Shown: positions 24,001 through 36,424 of the stretch, in pieces
Position numbering within the stretch: the stretch's first letter is position 1
Layout of the letters: each line of letters starts with the position of its first letter
Assembly: GCA_040954595.2 (NCBI GenBank)
Contig: CM082593.2
Span: 9,982,001-10,046,000, forward strand
DNA: 64,000 bases
Reading direction: 5' to 3'
DNA from: Balanoglossus misakiensis
Taxonomy: Eukaryota > Hemichordata
Translations under genes and position numbers: made by a program
The notes under the pieces: generated by a model
Database searches by the model: none
What the model saw: the letters and a program-made list of their open reading frames with translations, nothing else
Told to the model about the DNA's origin: nothing

Positions 24001-27000
24001 TATGTCTCTTGTTAAAAAGCACAACAGTCATGATTTTGTTTACGTGACTACTATTGCTGCCAGGACATAACCCAAATATTTTGATAATTTTGGCAATGAC
24101 CCTTGATCTACTTGGATATGTCTCTTGTTAAAAAGCACAACAGTCATGATTGTGTTCACACGAGTTTTATTGCTGCCAGGACATAACCCAAATATTTTGA
24201 TAATTTTGGCAATGACCCTTGATCTACTTGGATATGTCTCTTGATAAAAAGCACAACAGTCATGATTGTGTTCACATGAGTTTTATTGCTGCCAGGACAT
24301 AACCCAAATATTTTGATAATTTTGGTAATGACCCTTGATCTTCTTGGATATGTCTCTTGTTAAAAAGCACAACAGTCATGATTGTGTTCACACGAGTTTT
24401 ATTGCTGCCAGGACATAACCCAAATATTTTGATAATTTTGGCAATGACCCTTGATCTACTTGGATATGTCTCTTGTTAAAAAGCACATCAGTCATGATTT
24501 TGTTAACATGAATTTTATTGCTGCCAGGACATAACCCAAATATTTTTATAATTTTGGCCATGACCCTTGATCTACTTGGATATGTCTCTTGTTAAAAAGC
24601 ACAACAGTCATGATTTTGTTAACATGAGTTTTATTGCTGCCAGGACATACACCAAATATTTTGATAATTTTGGCAATGACTCTTGATCTACTTGGGTATG
24701 TCTCTTGTTAAAAAGCACAACAGTCATTATTTTGTTCACGTGAGTTTTATTGCTGCCAGGACATAACCCAAATATTATGATAATTATGGCAATGACCCTT
24801 GATCTTCTTGGATATGTCTCTTGTTAAAGAGCACAACAGTCATGATTGTGTTCACACGAGTTTTATTGCTGTCAGGACATAACCTAAATATTTTGATAAT
24901 TATGGCAATGACCCTTGAACTACTTGGATATGTCTCTTGATAAAAAGCCCAACAGTCATTATTTTGTTCACATGAGTTTTATTGCTGCCATGACATAACC
25001 CAAATATTTTGATAATTTTGGCAATGACCCTTGAACTACTTGGATATGTCTCTTGTTAAAAAGCACAACAGTCATTATTTTGTTCACATGAGTTTTATTG
25101 CTGCCAGGACATAACGCAAATATTTTGATAATTTTGGCAATGACCCTTGATCTACTTGGATATGTCTCTTGTTAAAAAGCACAACAGTCATTATTGTGTT
25201 CACATGAGTTTTATTGCTGCCAGGACATAACCAAAATATTTTGATAATTTTGGCAATGACCCTTGATCTACTTGGATATGTCTCTTGTTAAAAAGCACAA
25301 CAGTCATGATTTTGTTTACGTGACTACTATTGCTGCCAGGACATAACCCAAATATTTTGATAATTATGGCAATGACCCTTGATCTTCTTGGATATGTCTC
25401 TTGTTAAAAAGCACAACAGTCATGATTGTGTTCACACGAGTTTTATTGCTGCCAGGACATAACCCAAATATTTTGATAATTTTGGCAATGACCCTTGATC
25501 TACTTGGATATGTCTCTTGTTAAAAAGCACATCAGTCATGATTTTGTTAACATGAATTTTATTGCTGCCAGGACATATACCAAATATTTTGATAATTTTG
25601 GCAATGACTCTTGATCTACTTGGATATGTCTCTTGTTAAAAAGCACAACAGTCATTATTTTGTTCACATGAGTTTTATTGCTGCCAGGACATAACCTAAA
25701 TATTTTGATAATTATGGCAATGACCCTTGAACTACTTGGATATGTCTCTTGTTAAAAAGCACATCAGTCATGATTTTGTTAACATGAATTTTATTGCTGC
25801 CAGGACATATACCAAATATTTTGATAATTTTGGCAATGACTCTTGATCTACTTGGATATGTCTCTTGTTAAAAAGCACAACAGTCATGATTGTGTTCACA
25901 CGAGTTTTATTGCTGCCAGGACATAACCCAAATATTTTGATAATTTTGGCAATGACCCTTGATCTACTTGGATATGTCTCTTGTTAAAAAGCACATCAGT
26001 CATGATTTTGTTAACATGAATTTTATTGCTGCCAGGACATAACCCAAATATTTTTATAATTTTGGCCATGACCCTTGATCTACTTGGATATGTCTCTTGT
26101 TAAAAAGCACAACAGTCATGATTTTGTTAACATGAGTTTTATTGCTGCCAGGACATACACCAAATATTTTGATAATTTTGGCAATGACTCTTGATCTACT
26201 TGGATATGTCTCTTGTTAAAAAGCACAACAGTCATGATTGTGCTCACATGCGTTTTATTGCTGCCAGGACATATACCAAATATTTTGATAATTTTGGCAA
26301 TGACTCTTGATCTACTTGGATATGTCTCTTGTTAAAAAGCACATCAGTCATGATTTTGTTAACATGAGTTTTATTGCTGCCAGGACATACACCAACTATT
26401 TTGATAATTTTGGCAATGACTCTTGATCTACTTGGATATGTCTCTTGTTAAAAAGCACAACAGTCATTATTTTGTTCACATGAGTTTTATTGCTGCCAGG
26501 ACATAACCTAAATATTTTGATAATTATGGCAATGACCCTTGAACTACTTGGATATGTCTCTTGATAAAAAGCCCAACAGTCATTATTTTGTTCACATGAG
26601 TTTTATTGCTGCCATGACATAACCCAAATATTTTGATAATTTTGGCAATGACCCTTGAACTACTTGGATATGTCTCTTGTTAAAAAGCACAACAGTCATT
26701 ATTTTGTTCACATGAGTTTTATTGCTGCCAGGACATAACACAAATATTTTGATAATTTTGGCAATGACCCTTGATCTACTTGGATATGTCTCTTGTTAAA
26801 AAGCACAACAGTCATTATTGTGTTCACATAAGTTTTATTGCTGCCAGGACATAACACAAATATTTTGATAATTTTGGCAATGACCCTTGATCTACTTGGA
26901 TATGTCTCTTGTTAAAAAGCACAACAGTCATGATTTTGTTTACGTGACTACTATTGCTGCCAGGACATAACCCAAATATTTTGATAATTTTGGCAATGAC

Positions 27001-28020
27001 CCTTGATCTACTTGGATATGTCTCTTGTTAAAAAGCACAACAGTCATGATTGTGTTCACACGAGTTTTATTGCTGCCAGGACATAACCCAAATATTTTGA
27101 TAATTTTGGCAATGACCCTTGATCTACTTGGATATGTCTCTTGATAAAAAGCACAACAGTCATGATTGTGTTCACATGAGTTTTATTGCTGCCAGGACAT
27201 AACCCAAATATTTTGATAATTTTGGTAATGACCCTTGATCTTCTTGGATATGTCTCTTGTTAAAAAGCACAACAGTCATGATTGTGTTCACACGAGTTTT
27301 ATTGCTGCCAGGACATAACCCAAATATTTTGATAATTTTGGCAATGACCCTTGATCTACTTGGATATGTCTCTTGTTAAAAAGCACATCAGTCATGATTT
27401 TGTTAACATGAATTTTATTGCTGCCAGGACATAACCCAAATATTTTTATAATTTTGGCCATGACCCTTGATCTACTTGGATATGTCTCTTGTTAAAAAGC
27501 ACAACAGTCATGATTTTGTTAACATGAGTTTTATGCTGCCAGGACATACACCAAATATTTTGATAATTTTGGCAATGACTCTTGATCTACTTGGATATGT
27601 CTCTTGTTAAAAAGCACAACAGTCATGATTGTGCTCACATGCGTTTTATTGCTGCCAGGACATATACCAAATATTTTGATAATTTTGGCAATGACTCTTG
27701 ATCTACTTGGATATGTCTCTTGTTAAAAAGCACATCAGTCATGATTTTGTTAACATGAGTTTTATTGCTGCCAGGACATACACCAAATATTTTGATAATT
27801 TTGGCAATGACTCTTGATCTACTTGGATATGTCTCTTGTTAAAAAGCACAACAGTCATTACTTTGTTCACATGAGTTTTATTGCTGCCAGGACATAACCT
27901 AAATATTTTGATAATTATGGCAATGACCCTTGAACTACTTGGATATGTCTCTTGATAAAAAGCCCAACAGTCATTATTTTGTTCACATGAGTTTTATTGC
28001 TGCCATGACATAACCCAAAT
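21010..28020. repeat. Satellite-1 higher-order repeat, period exactly 2,900 bp
   Basis: The 'TTTACGTGACTACTATTGC' class monomer with the same following series of classes lies at 21,134, 24,034 and 26,934. The 'TATTTTTATAATTTTGGCCA' variant lies at 21,641, 24,541 and 27,441. Every spacing is 2,900, which is 25 x 116. Inside each period some blocks are reshuffled, so only part of each 25-mer is collinear. Confidence 0.85.
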
Positions 28021-28394
28021 ATTTTGATAATTTTGGCAATGACCCTTGAACTACTTGGATATGTCTCTTGTTAAAAAGCACAACAGTCATGATTGTGTTC
28101 ACATGAGTTTTTTTGCTGCCAGGACATAACCCAAATATTTTGATAATTTTGGTAATGACCCTTGATCTTCTTGGATATGTCTCTTGTTAAAAAGCACAAC
28201 AGTCATGATTGTGTTCACACGAGTTTTATTGCTGCCAGGACATAACCCAAATATTTTGATAATTTTGGCAATGACCCTTGATCTACTTGGATATGTCTCT
28301 TGTTAAAAAGCACATCAGTCATGATTTTGTTAACATGAATTTTATTGCTGCCAGGACATATACCAAATATTTTGATAATTTTGGCAATGACTCT

Positions 28395-30060
28395 TGATCT
28401 ACATGAGTTTTATTGCTGACATGACATAACCCAAATATTTTGATAATTTTGGAAATGACCCTTGATCTACTTGGATATGTCTCTTGTTAAAAAGCACAAC
28501 AGTCATGATTGTGTTCACACAAGTTTTATTGCTGCCAGGACATAACCCAAATATTTTTTATAATTTTGGCCATGACCCTTGATCTACTTGGATATGTCTC
28601 TTAATAAAAAGCACAACATTCATGATTGTGTTCACACGAGTTTTATTGCTGCCAGGACATAACCCAAATATTTTGATAATTTTGGCCATGACCCTTGATC
28701 TACTTGGATATGTCTCTTGTTAAAAAGCACAACAGTCATGATGTTGTTCGCACGAGTTTTATTGCTGCCAGGACATAACCCAAATATTTTGATAATTTTG
28801 GCAATGACCCTTGATCTACTTGGATATGTCTCTTGATAAAAAGCACAACAGTCATGATTGTGTTCACATGAGTTTTATTGCTGCCAGGACATAACCCAAA
28901 TATTTTGATAATTTTGGTAATGACCCTTGATCTTCTTGGATATGTCTCTTGTTAAAAAGCACAACAGTCATGATTGTGTTCACACGAGTTTTATTGCTGC
29001 CAGGACATAACCCAAATATTTTGATAATTTTGGCAATGACCCTTGATCTACTTGGATATGTCTCTTGTTAAAAAGCACATCAGTCATGATTTTGTTAACA
29101 TGAATTTTATTGCTGCCAAGACATATACCAAATATTTTGATAATTTTGGCAATGACTCTTGATCTACATGAGTTTTATTGCTGACATGACATAACCCAAA
29201 TATTTTGATAATTTTGGAAATGACCCTTGATCTACTTGGATATGTCTCTTGTTAAAAAGCACAACAGTCATGATTTTGTTTACGTGACTACTATTGCTGA
29301 CATGACATAACCCAAATATTTTGATAATTTTGGAAATGACCCTTGATCTACTTGGATATGTCTCTTGTTACAAAGCACAACAGTCATGATTGTGTTCACA
29401 CAAGTTTTATTGCTGCCAGGACATAACCCAAATATTTTTTATAATTTTGGCCATGACCCTTGATCTACTTGGATATGTCTCTTAATAAAAAGCACAACAG
29501 TCATGATTGTGTTCACACGAGTTTTATTGCTGCCAGGACATAACCCAAATATTTTGATAATTTTGGCCATGACCCTTGATCTACTTGGATATGTCTCTTG
29601 TTAAAAAGCACAACAGTCATGATGTTGTTCGCACGAGTTTTATTGCTGCCAGGACATAACCCAAATATTTTGATAATTTTGGCAATGACCCTTGATCTAC
29701 TTGGATATGTCTCTTGATAAAAAGCACAACAGTCATGATTGTGTTCACATGAGTTTTATTGCTGCCAGGACATAACCCAAATATTTTGATAATTTTGGTA
29801 ATGACCCTTGATCTTCTTGGATATGTCTCTTGTTAAAAAGCACAACAGTCATGATTGTGTTCACACGAGTTTTATTGCTGCCAGGACATAACCCAAATAT
29901 TTTGATAATTTTGGCAATGACCCTTGATCTACTTGGATATGTCTCTTGTTAAAAAGCACATCAGTCATGATTTTGTTAACATGAATTTTATTGCTGCCAG
30001 GACATATACCAAATATTTTGATAATTTTGGCAATGACTCTTGATCTACATGAGTTTTATT
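28395..30060. repeat. Three truncated 68-bp satellite-1 monomers
   Basis: At 28,401, 29,166 and 30,047 'CTTGATCTA' runs straight into 'CATGAGTTTTATTGCTGAC', removing about 48 bases of the monomer. The shared junction means one deletion later copied with its neighbours. The spacings are 765 and 881, differing by exactly 116. Confidence 0.9.
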
Positions 30061-31508
30061 GCTGACATGACATAACCCAAATATTTTGATAATTTTGGAA
30101 ATGACCCTTGATCTACTTGGATATGTCTCTTGTTAAAAAGCACAACAGTCATGATTTTGTTTACGTGACTACTATTGCTGCCAGGACTTAACCCAAATAT
30201 TTTGATAATCTTGGCAATGACCCTTGATCTACTTGGATATGTCTCTTGATAAAAAGCACAACAGTCATGATTGTGTTCACACGAGTTTTATTGCTGCCAG
30301 GACATAACCCAAATATTTTGATAATTTTGGCCATGACCCTTGATCTACTTGGATATGTCTCTTGTTAAAAAGCACAACAGTCATGATTTTGTTTACGTGA
30401 CTACTATTGCTGCCAGGACTTAACCCAAATATTTTGATAATTTTGGCAATGACCCTTGATCTACTTGGATATGTCTCTTGATAAAAAGCACAACAGTCAT
30501 GATTGTGCTCACATGAGTTTTATTGCTGCCAGGACATATACCAAATATTTTGATAATTTTGGCAATGACTCTTGATCTACTTGGATATGTCTCTTGTTAA
30601 AAAGCACAACAGTCATTATTTTGTTCACATGAGTTTTATTGCTGCCAGGACATAACCCAAATATTTTGATAATTATGGCAATGACCCTTGATCTTCTTTG
30701 ATATGTCTCTTGTTAAAGAGCACAACAGTCATGATTGTGTTCACACGAGTTTTATTGCTGTCAGGACATAACACAAATATTTTGATAATTTTGGCAATGA
30801 CCCTTGATCTACTTGGATATGTCTCTTGTTTAAAAGCACAACAGTCATTATTGTGTTCACATGAGTTTTATTGCTGCCAGGACATAACCAAAATATTTTG
30901 ATAATTTTGGCAATGACCCTTGATCTACTTGGATATGTCTCTTGTTAAAAAGCACAACAGTCATGATTTTGTTTACATGACTACTATTGCTGCCAAGACA
31001 TAACCCAAATATTTTGATAATTTTGGCAATGACCCTTTGATCTACTTGGATATGTCTCTTGTTAAAAAGCACAACAGTCATGATTGTGTTCACACGAGTT
31101 TTATTGCTGCCAGGACATAACCCAAATATTTTTATAATTTTGGCCATGACCCTTGATCTACTTGGATATGTTTCTTGATAAAAAGCACAACAGTCATGAT
31201 TGTGTTCACATGAGTTTTAATGCTGCCAGGACATATCCAAAATATTTTGATAATTTTGGCAATGACTCTTGATCTACTTGGATATGTCTCTTGTTAAAAA
31301 GCACAACAGTCATGATTGTGTTCACATGAATTCTATTGCTGTCAGGACATAACCCAAATATTTTGATAATTTTGGCAATGACCCTTGATCTACGTGGGTA
31401 TGTCTCTTGTCAAAAAGCACAGCAGTCATGATTTTGTTCACATAAGTTTTATTGCTGCCAGGACATAACCCAAATATTTTGATAATTTTGGCAATGACCC
31501 TTGATCTA

Positions 31509-33600
31509 AATTTCCAAAACTTGGTATGCACAGCAGATACAGCTTTTAAATTTAGAGGACCGGAACACCTAATGAAATACATGTATTAACCTTAACACAA
31601 TAATTATGTATATAAGCTATTTAAAGTTAACCAATAAAGCGTAGAAGTCTGCTTGTTGTTGGACACTGATCAGTTTGGTATCAAATTTTGTTGGCACATT
31701 TTGCATCACCTCTGGCGTACTTTACCATTTCGAGGCATCCACAACAGATACAGCCTTCACTTTCTGTTGGAACCATGCTAACCACTTTGGCCACTCCAAT
31801 GCTGCTTGTAGCTCTAATTGGCTTCTTCATGGCGGCCATATTGGATTTTCTAATAACTTTTAAAAGTTGACATTTTCATAAACTACAGGGCCAATCAAAT
31901 TGTAGTTTACTGTAGGGTTGAAAGTTTGACAAAAATATCATTAGTGGTCATGTGACTTTGGGTGCCTTATTAGATTTTTTAAAAATCTCATAAAAAAATT
32001 ACAAAAAATCTTTTTCTAATCAAGTTTTCAAGTGAATTGTGATTGGTGTAACCTTATCAGAGCTAAATTGGATTTTCTGAACCCCGTTTAAAAACTAAAA
32101 TTCCCTATTTCTAGCCTACTCATTGAAAGCACACAATTTCCTTATATGGATACGAGTCACCATATGATTAGAATACGTTACATATTTTGGCAACTTTCAC
32201 ATGTTCTTTGATCCATACTGTGCAGTTAAAAGTTTGACAATAATATCGTTAGCAGCCATGTGACTTTGAATGCCTTATTGGAATTTTGTAAAAAACTCAT
32301 AAAAAATTCAAACATACGTTTTCTACTCAAGTTTTCAAGTGAAATGTGATTGGTGTCACCTTATTGGAGCCAAATTGGATTTCTCTGAACACTGATTAAA
32401 AACTAAGATTTCCTATTTCTAGCCTACTCATTGAAAACAAACAAATTAATTTTTGCCAACAATTTGTTGGCAACTCTCGCATGTCCTTTGACCCAGTAAT
32501 TCCAGAACTTAATATTATGTGGATATGGCTCTTGTTAAAAAGCATAACAGTCATGATTGTGTTCACATGAGTTTTATTGCTGCCAGGACTTAACCCAAAT
32601 ATTTTGATAATTTTGGCAATGACCCTTGATCTACTTGGATATGTCTCTTGTTAAAAGCACAACAGTCATGATTTTGTTCACATGAGTTTTATTGCTGCCA
32701 GGACATAACCCAAATATTTTGATAATTTTGGCAATGAACCTTGATCTACATTTCCAAAACTTGGTATGCACAGCATATACACCTGTTAAATTTAGAGGAC
32801 CGGAACACCTAATGAAGTACATGTATTAACCTTAACACAATAATTATGTATATAAGCTATTTAAAGTTAACCAATAAAGCGTAGAAGTCTGCTTTTTGTT
32901 GGACACTGATCAGTTTGGTATCAAATTTTGTTGGCACATTTTGCATCACCTCTAGCTTACTTTACCATTTCTAGGCATCCACAACAGATACAGCCTTTGC
33001 TTTCTGTTGGAACCATGCTAACCGGTTTGGCCACTCCAATGCTACTTTTAGTTTTAATTGTCTTCTTCATGGCGGCCATATTGGCTTTTCTAATAAGCTT
33101 TAAAAGTTGAAATTTTCATAATCTACAGGGCCAATCAAGTTCTAATTTACTGTGCGATTGAAAGTTTGACAAAAATATCATTAGTGGTCATGTGACTTTT
33201 GGTGCCTTATGGATTTTTTAAAAATCTCATTAAAAAACTTCAAAAATCTTTTTCTAATCTAGTTTTCAAGTGAATTGTGATTGGTTAAACCTTATTGGAG
33301 TCAAATTGGATTTTCTGAACAACGATTTAAAACTAAGATTTCCTATTTCTGGCCTACTCATTAATTATTCGTGGATATGCCTCTTGTTGAAAAGCACAAT
33401 GGTGATGATTTTTTTCACACAAATAGTACTGCTGCCAGGACATAACCCAAATTTTTTGATAACATTGGCATTGAACTTTGTCCTAAGTTTGGCACCTGTA
33501 TTCTTTTCTGAATATCTTATGGCGCCTAGACTAATAGCACTAGAGGTTTGGTTTTTAATGTATATGGACAAGTATGGGACTTAGCTTTTTGGTAACATTT
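31509..33600. repeat. Satellite-1 long units 3 and 4
   Basis: After the array, spacer 3 (31,509-32,518) begins 'aatttccaaaacttggtatg' and matches the left-hand spacers. It contains an internal ~300-bp duplication (31,914-32,217 against 32,218-32,450). Two 116-bp segments follow (32,519-32,751), then spacer 4 (32,752-33,365) and one diverged 116-bp segment (33,366-33,480). Small open frames here repeat between copies with shifts and are not genes. ATGGCGGCCAT motifs lie at 31,829 and 33,069. Confidence 0.9.
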
Positions 33601-34035
33601 GGAATCCACTGGACCAATGTTGAGCTTATTAAATATGGGAATAACTAATGCTGAGCTTACCTATATTGTTACAGGTTGAATTTTTTATTAACATGCTCTA
33701 CTATTGGACTTAATCTGAATTTCTTGACCAATGATAACCTTCAAATTTTGAGGGCTGGAACACCTAATTACCAGGTTAACCAATAGAGCCAGAAGTCTTG
33801 TTTTTCATTTTATGCTGATTATTTTGGAAGAAAAAATTGTTGACAATTTTGGGTGAGCTCTTGGTGACCTTTGATCAGCTTTCCTATTTACATAGCAGAT
33901 ACAGCATTGGCACTCTCTGGTATCCATAGGAACTGCTTTGACCTAGCCAATGTTGGTTGCACCTTAATTGCACCGCAGTATGTTGGTTTGGGCGAGCTTG
34001 CCACATTAATCTTATCATTATCATTGATTTTATTG
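33601..34035. repeat. Strongly diverged satellite-1 spacer remnant
   Basis: Scattered matches to the long-unit spacer remain, such as 'ggctggaacacctaatta' (about 33,752), 'ttaaccaatagagcc' and 'catagcagatacagc'. This looks like an older unit at the array edge. Confidence 0.6.
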
Positions 34036-34170
34036 ATTTCATGTTTTTAATTCTTTCATTCTTTTTTTTTCTGTAGGTCCCACCGGTACTCTTCTTCTTC
34101 TCTCTCTCTCTTTCTTTTTTTCTTTTTCCTCTTCTTTCTTTTCTCTTTTTTTTCTTTTTTTCCCTGTAGG
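34036..34170. repeat. Pyrimidine-rich (CT/T) tract
   Basis: Over 120 bases of nearly pure C and T, including runs of CT and CTT. The minus-strand frame across it (Lys/Arg/Glu-rich) is a translation of this simple sequence and not a gene. Such tracts can form triplex (H-) DNA. Confidence 0.9.
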
Positions 34171-34690
34171 CCCCAATGGTAACACCATAATCAACCTACT
34201 AACGTAAAATTTGATGGATGGAGAGAGCGGAGTGTCAACCATAGTCAACCTACTAATATAAACTTTGATGGAGGATGGATGGAGCGTCAACCATAGTCAA
34301 CCTACTAATATAAACTTTGATGGATGGATGGAGCGGAGTGTCAACCATAGTCAACCTACTAATATAAACTTTGATGGATGGATGGATGGAGCGGAGCGTC
34401 AACCATAGTCAACCTACTAAAATATAAACTTTGATGGATGGATGGTGCCGCGGAGCGTCAACTTAAATGATGGAGAAGTGGAGTTTTTTTCTCTGTTTTT
34501 TCCTCTTTTTTTCCTGTAGGGCTCACTGGTAACACCATAATCAACCTACTAACGTAAAATTTGATGGATGGATGAAGCGGCGTGTCAACCATAGTCAACC
34601 TACTATTATAAACTTTGATTGATGGATGGATGGAGCATCAACCTAATGGATGGAGAAGTGGAAGAATGGAGAAGTGGAGTTTCAACATAA
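34165..34690. repeat. Minisatellite of 52-58 bp units, partly duplicated
   Basis: 'ACCATAGTCAACCTACTAAT' recurs at 34,238, 34,290, 34,344 and 34,402, joined by GATG-rich linkers of varying length. The leading block 'GGTAACACCATAATCAACCT' recurs ~350 bases later (about 34,180 and 34,530), so a larger duplication is layered on the short repeat. Confidence 0.9.
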
Positions 34691-34779
34691 TATCCTATTG
34701 ACCGAAATTATTAGTTAGAGTAATATAGACATACAAAACGAGGTGATCGTAATATAAAACTTAATAGTCCAATAAATCG

Positions 34780-35640
34780 GGTTAATAATTGGTAGTGATT
34801 ACTTGTTTTAAAATTAGGTTAACAGCAATGGCTTTGTGCAGGGTATGATAATAGGTTCTGAAATGTGTATGGTATAATAACGGTGAACAAATTTGAATTT
34901 GGTTTAATAAAAGGGTTAAAAATGTGATGATGGTTTTATGGTAAAATTGGAGTGTACACAGGTTATAAAGGGGTAACAGTGGTTGCTTGTATGAAGGTAA
35001 TGATAATAGGGTAACAAATGTGACTGGTATAAAAAATGTATAATAACGGGTTCATAATATGATGATGGCTTGTGTACACAGGTTATAATGGGTATATGAA
35101 TGAGAAGGGTATAATAATGGTAATAGGGTAACAAATGTGACTGGTATAAAAAATGTATAATAACGGGTTCATAATATGATGATGGCTTGTGTACACAGGT
35201 TATAATGGGTATATGAATGAGAGGGGTATAATAATGGTAATAACTGTGTCAGGTTTAATAAGGGTAGCAATTGTGCAAGGGTATAATAACGATTAATAAT
35301 TGTGGTGATGGCTTATGGTGATATTAAGTATAAAAGGGTGTTTAATATTGATGGTGATGATAAAGGTATAATAATGATAAATCGTTAAATAAGTGTCCAG
35401 GGTCTAATAATCATGTTGGTTCATTCATTGGTTAATGTGAATATTTTATGAATAACATGCTATTATTTCTCAGATAGATAATACTCGTCAGCATCGTTAT
35501 TCGGTGGAATTTCTCGCAACGGTACCCGTGATTGTATTCGCGCATCGACACATTGTACGCGACAGACATGCAGAAAATGTTAGCACAATGTTAGGTTAGC
35601 TTAACCTCCCCACCCATCCAAATTCCAAATTTAGCTTAGA
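34780..35640. repeat. Satellite-2 left flank repeat (copy L)
   Basis: A degenerate minisatellite of 'ggtataataatgg' and 'gtgtacacaggttataatgg' themes (34,860-35,350) is followed by ~250 non-repetitive bases. The latter half aligns in the same orientation with 59,090-59,415: GGTTCATTCATTGGTTAATG, CATTGTACGCGACAGACATG and CATCCAAATTCCAAATTTAG are shared. Within it, an almost perfect 117-bp tandem duplication starts at 35,011 and 35,128. No gene is seen. Confidence 0.85.
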
Positions 35641-36424
35641 TCATGGGGTGAGAGGAGGAGAGGACAGTTTTTTCCCCTCTTTTGTAATTGGTATGAGGTT
35701 TTTTAACTGCCCTTTAGGCGCGTAAATTAAATATGTTATCATACATGTAGTTATCTTGCTTTATTTTAAAACAATTGTGAATGAGCTCTGCGAGATTATG
35801 TACACGATAGTGTGTTATATAATGCTAAGGTAAAAGTAAATTTAACCCACTAACCCATCACACTATTGTGTGCATAATTAGCAGATGCTATTTTGACTAG
35901 CCCATTGTTCAACCAAATGACACCTTGTTTCAAAAAGAGCTGAAACTATATTGGTTAATTTCTTTCAGTTTAACCACATGACACATTGCTTCAAATTGGC
36001 CTGCAAGATATGCTACTTGAACTCCCACACCCCACCCCCACCCCCCCCCCCCCCCACCCCCCCAAAAAAATTAGGGATTAATCACTCGCTATATTATGAA
36101 CATTCACATGAAAATTATGCAACCAAATTAAAGGTATTCTGGAGGCGTCTTCTGATGTCAGGTGGTTCAAATCCACCGATACCTAAGCTGGAAACATAAC
36201 TTTTCATTGGTGTTCATGTATGGCGAATAAAACACGCATATTCGTATTATCATATTTCAGAAATGAACGAATTGAATAAGATTCTTTTCGATATGTCACT
36301 ATAAACTTTAATCCCATTTCACCCACTTTACTCAAAATGTAATGTTTAAATAGCAAAGAAGTAATCACTAAACTTTGACACCGGGGTTTAAAATGCATAC
36401 AGGGATACTAAAAGTTGACTGAAA
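35641..36424. other. Low-copy DNA with a C-rich tract (36,024-36,063)
   Basis: No gene is supported. At 36,024-36,063 about 40 bases are nearly all C with a few A, followed by A7. The complementary strand therefore has several G-runs able to form a G-quadruplex. The open frame covering it includes a proline run caused by this tract. Confidence 0.6.

Larger units (their letters stand above)
9493..31508. repeat. Satellite 1: ~190 tandem copies of a 116-bp monomer
   Basis: The 'CTTGGATATGTCTCTTGTTA' landmark recurs every 116 bases (9,495, 9,611, 9,727, 9,843, 9,959 and onward) with very little length change. Variable sites define monomer classes: 'cacgag' or 'catgag', 'cattatttt' or 'catgattgtg', 'gatctac' or 'gaactac', 'ttttgg' or 'ttatgg', and a class with 'TTTACGTGACTACTATTGC'. 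Class order repeats at higher scale. Most monomers contain a GATC site. Since 116 is not a multiple of 3, no frame is maintained, and the small open frames (13,012; 14,068; 19,981; 30,698; 30,857) are chance readings of the repeat. No promoter or gene interrupts the array. Confidence 0.98.

Noticed and set aside
9493-31508. CRISPR array
   Set aside because: There is no repeat/spacer alternation. The whole 116-bp unit is repeated and the setting is eukaryotic.
13012-32822. Minus-strand frames reading KIIKIFGLCPGSNKTHVNKI in satellite 1
   Set aside because: The 116-bp unit is not a multiple of three, so the reading changes from monomer to monomer and soon meets stops. Only rare runs are open.
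34039-34290. Minus-strand Lys/Glu/Arg-rich frame
   Set aside because: It is the translation of a CT-rich simple repeat.
35951-36199. Plus-strand frame with a polyproline run
   Set aside because: The run is caused by the C-rich tract and the flanks show no coding character.
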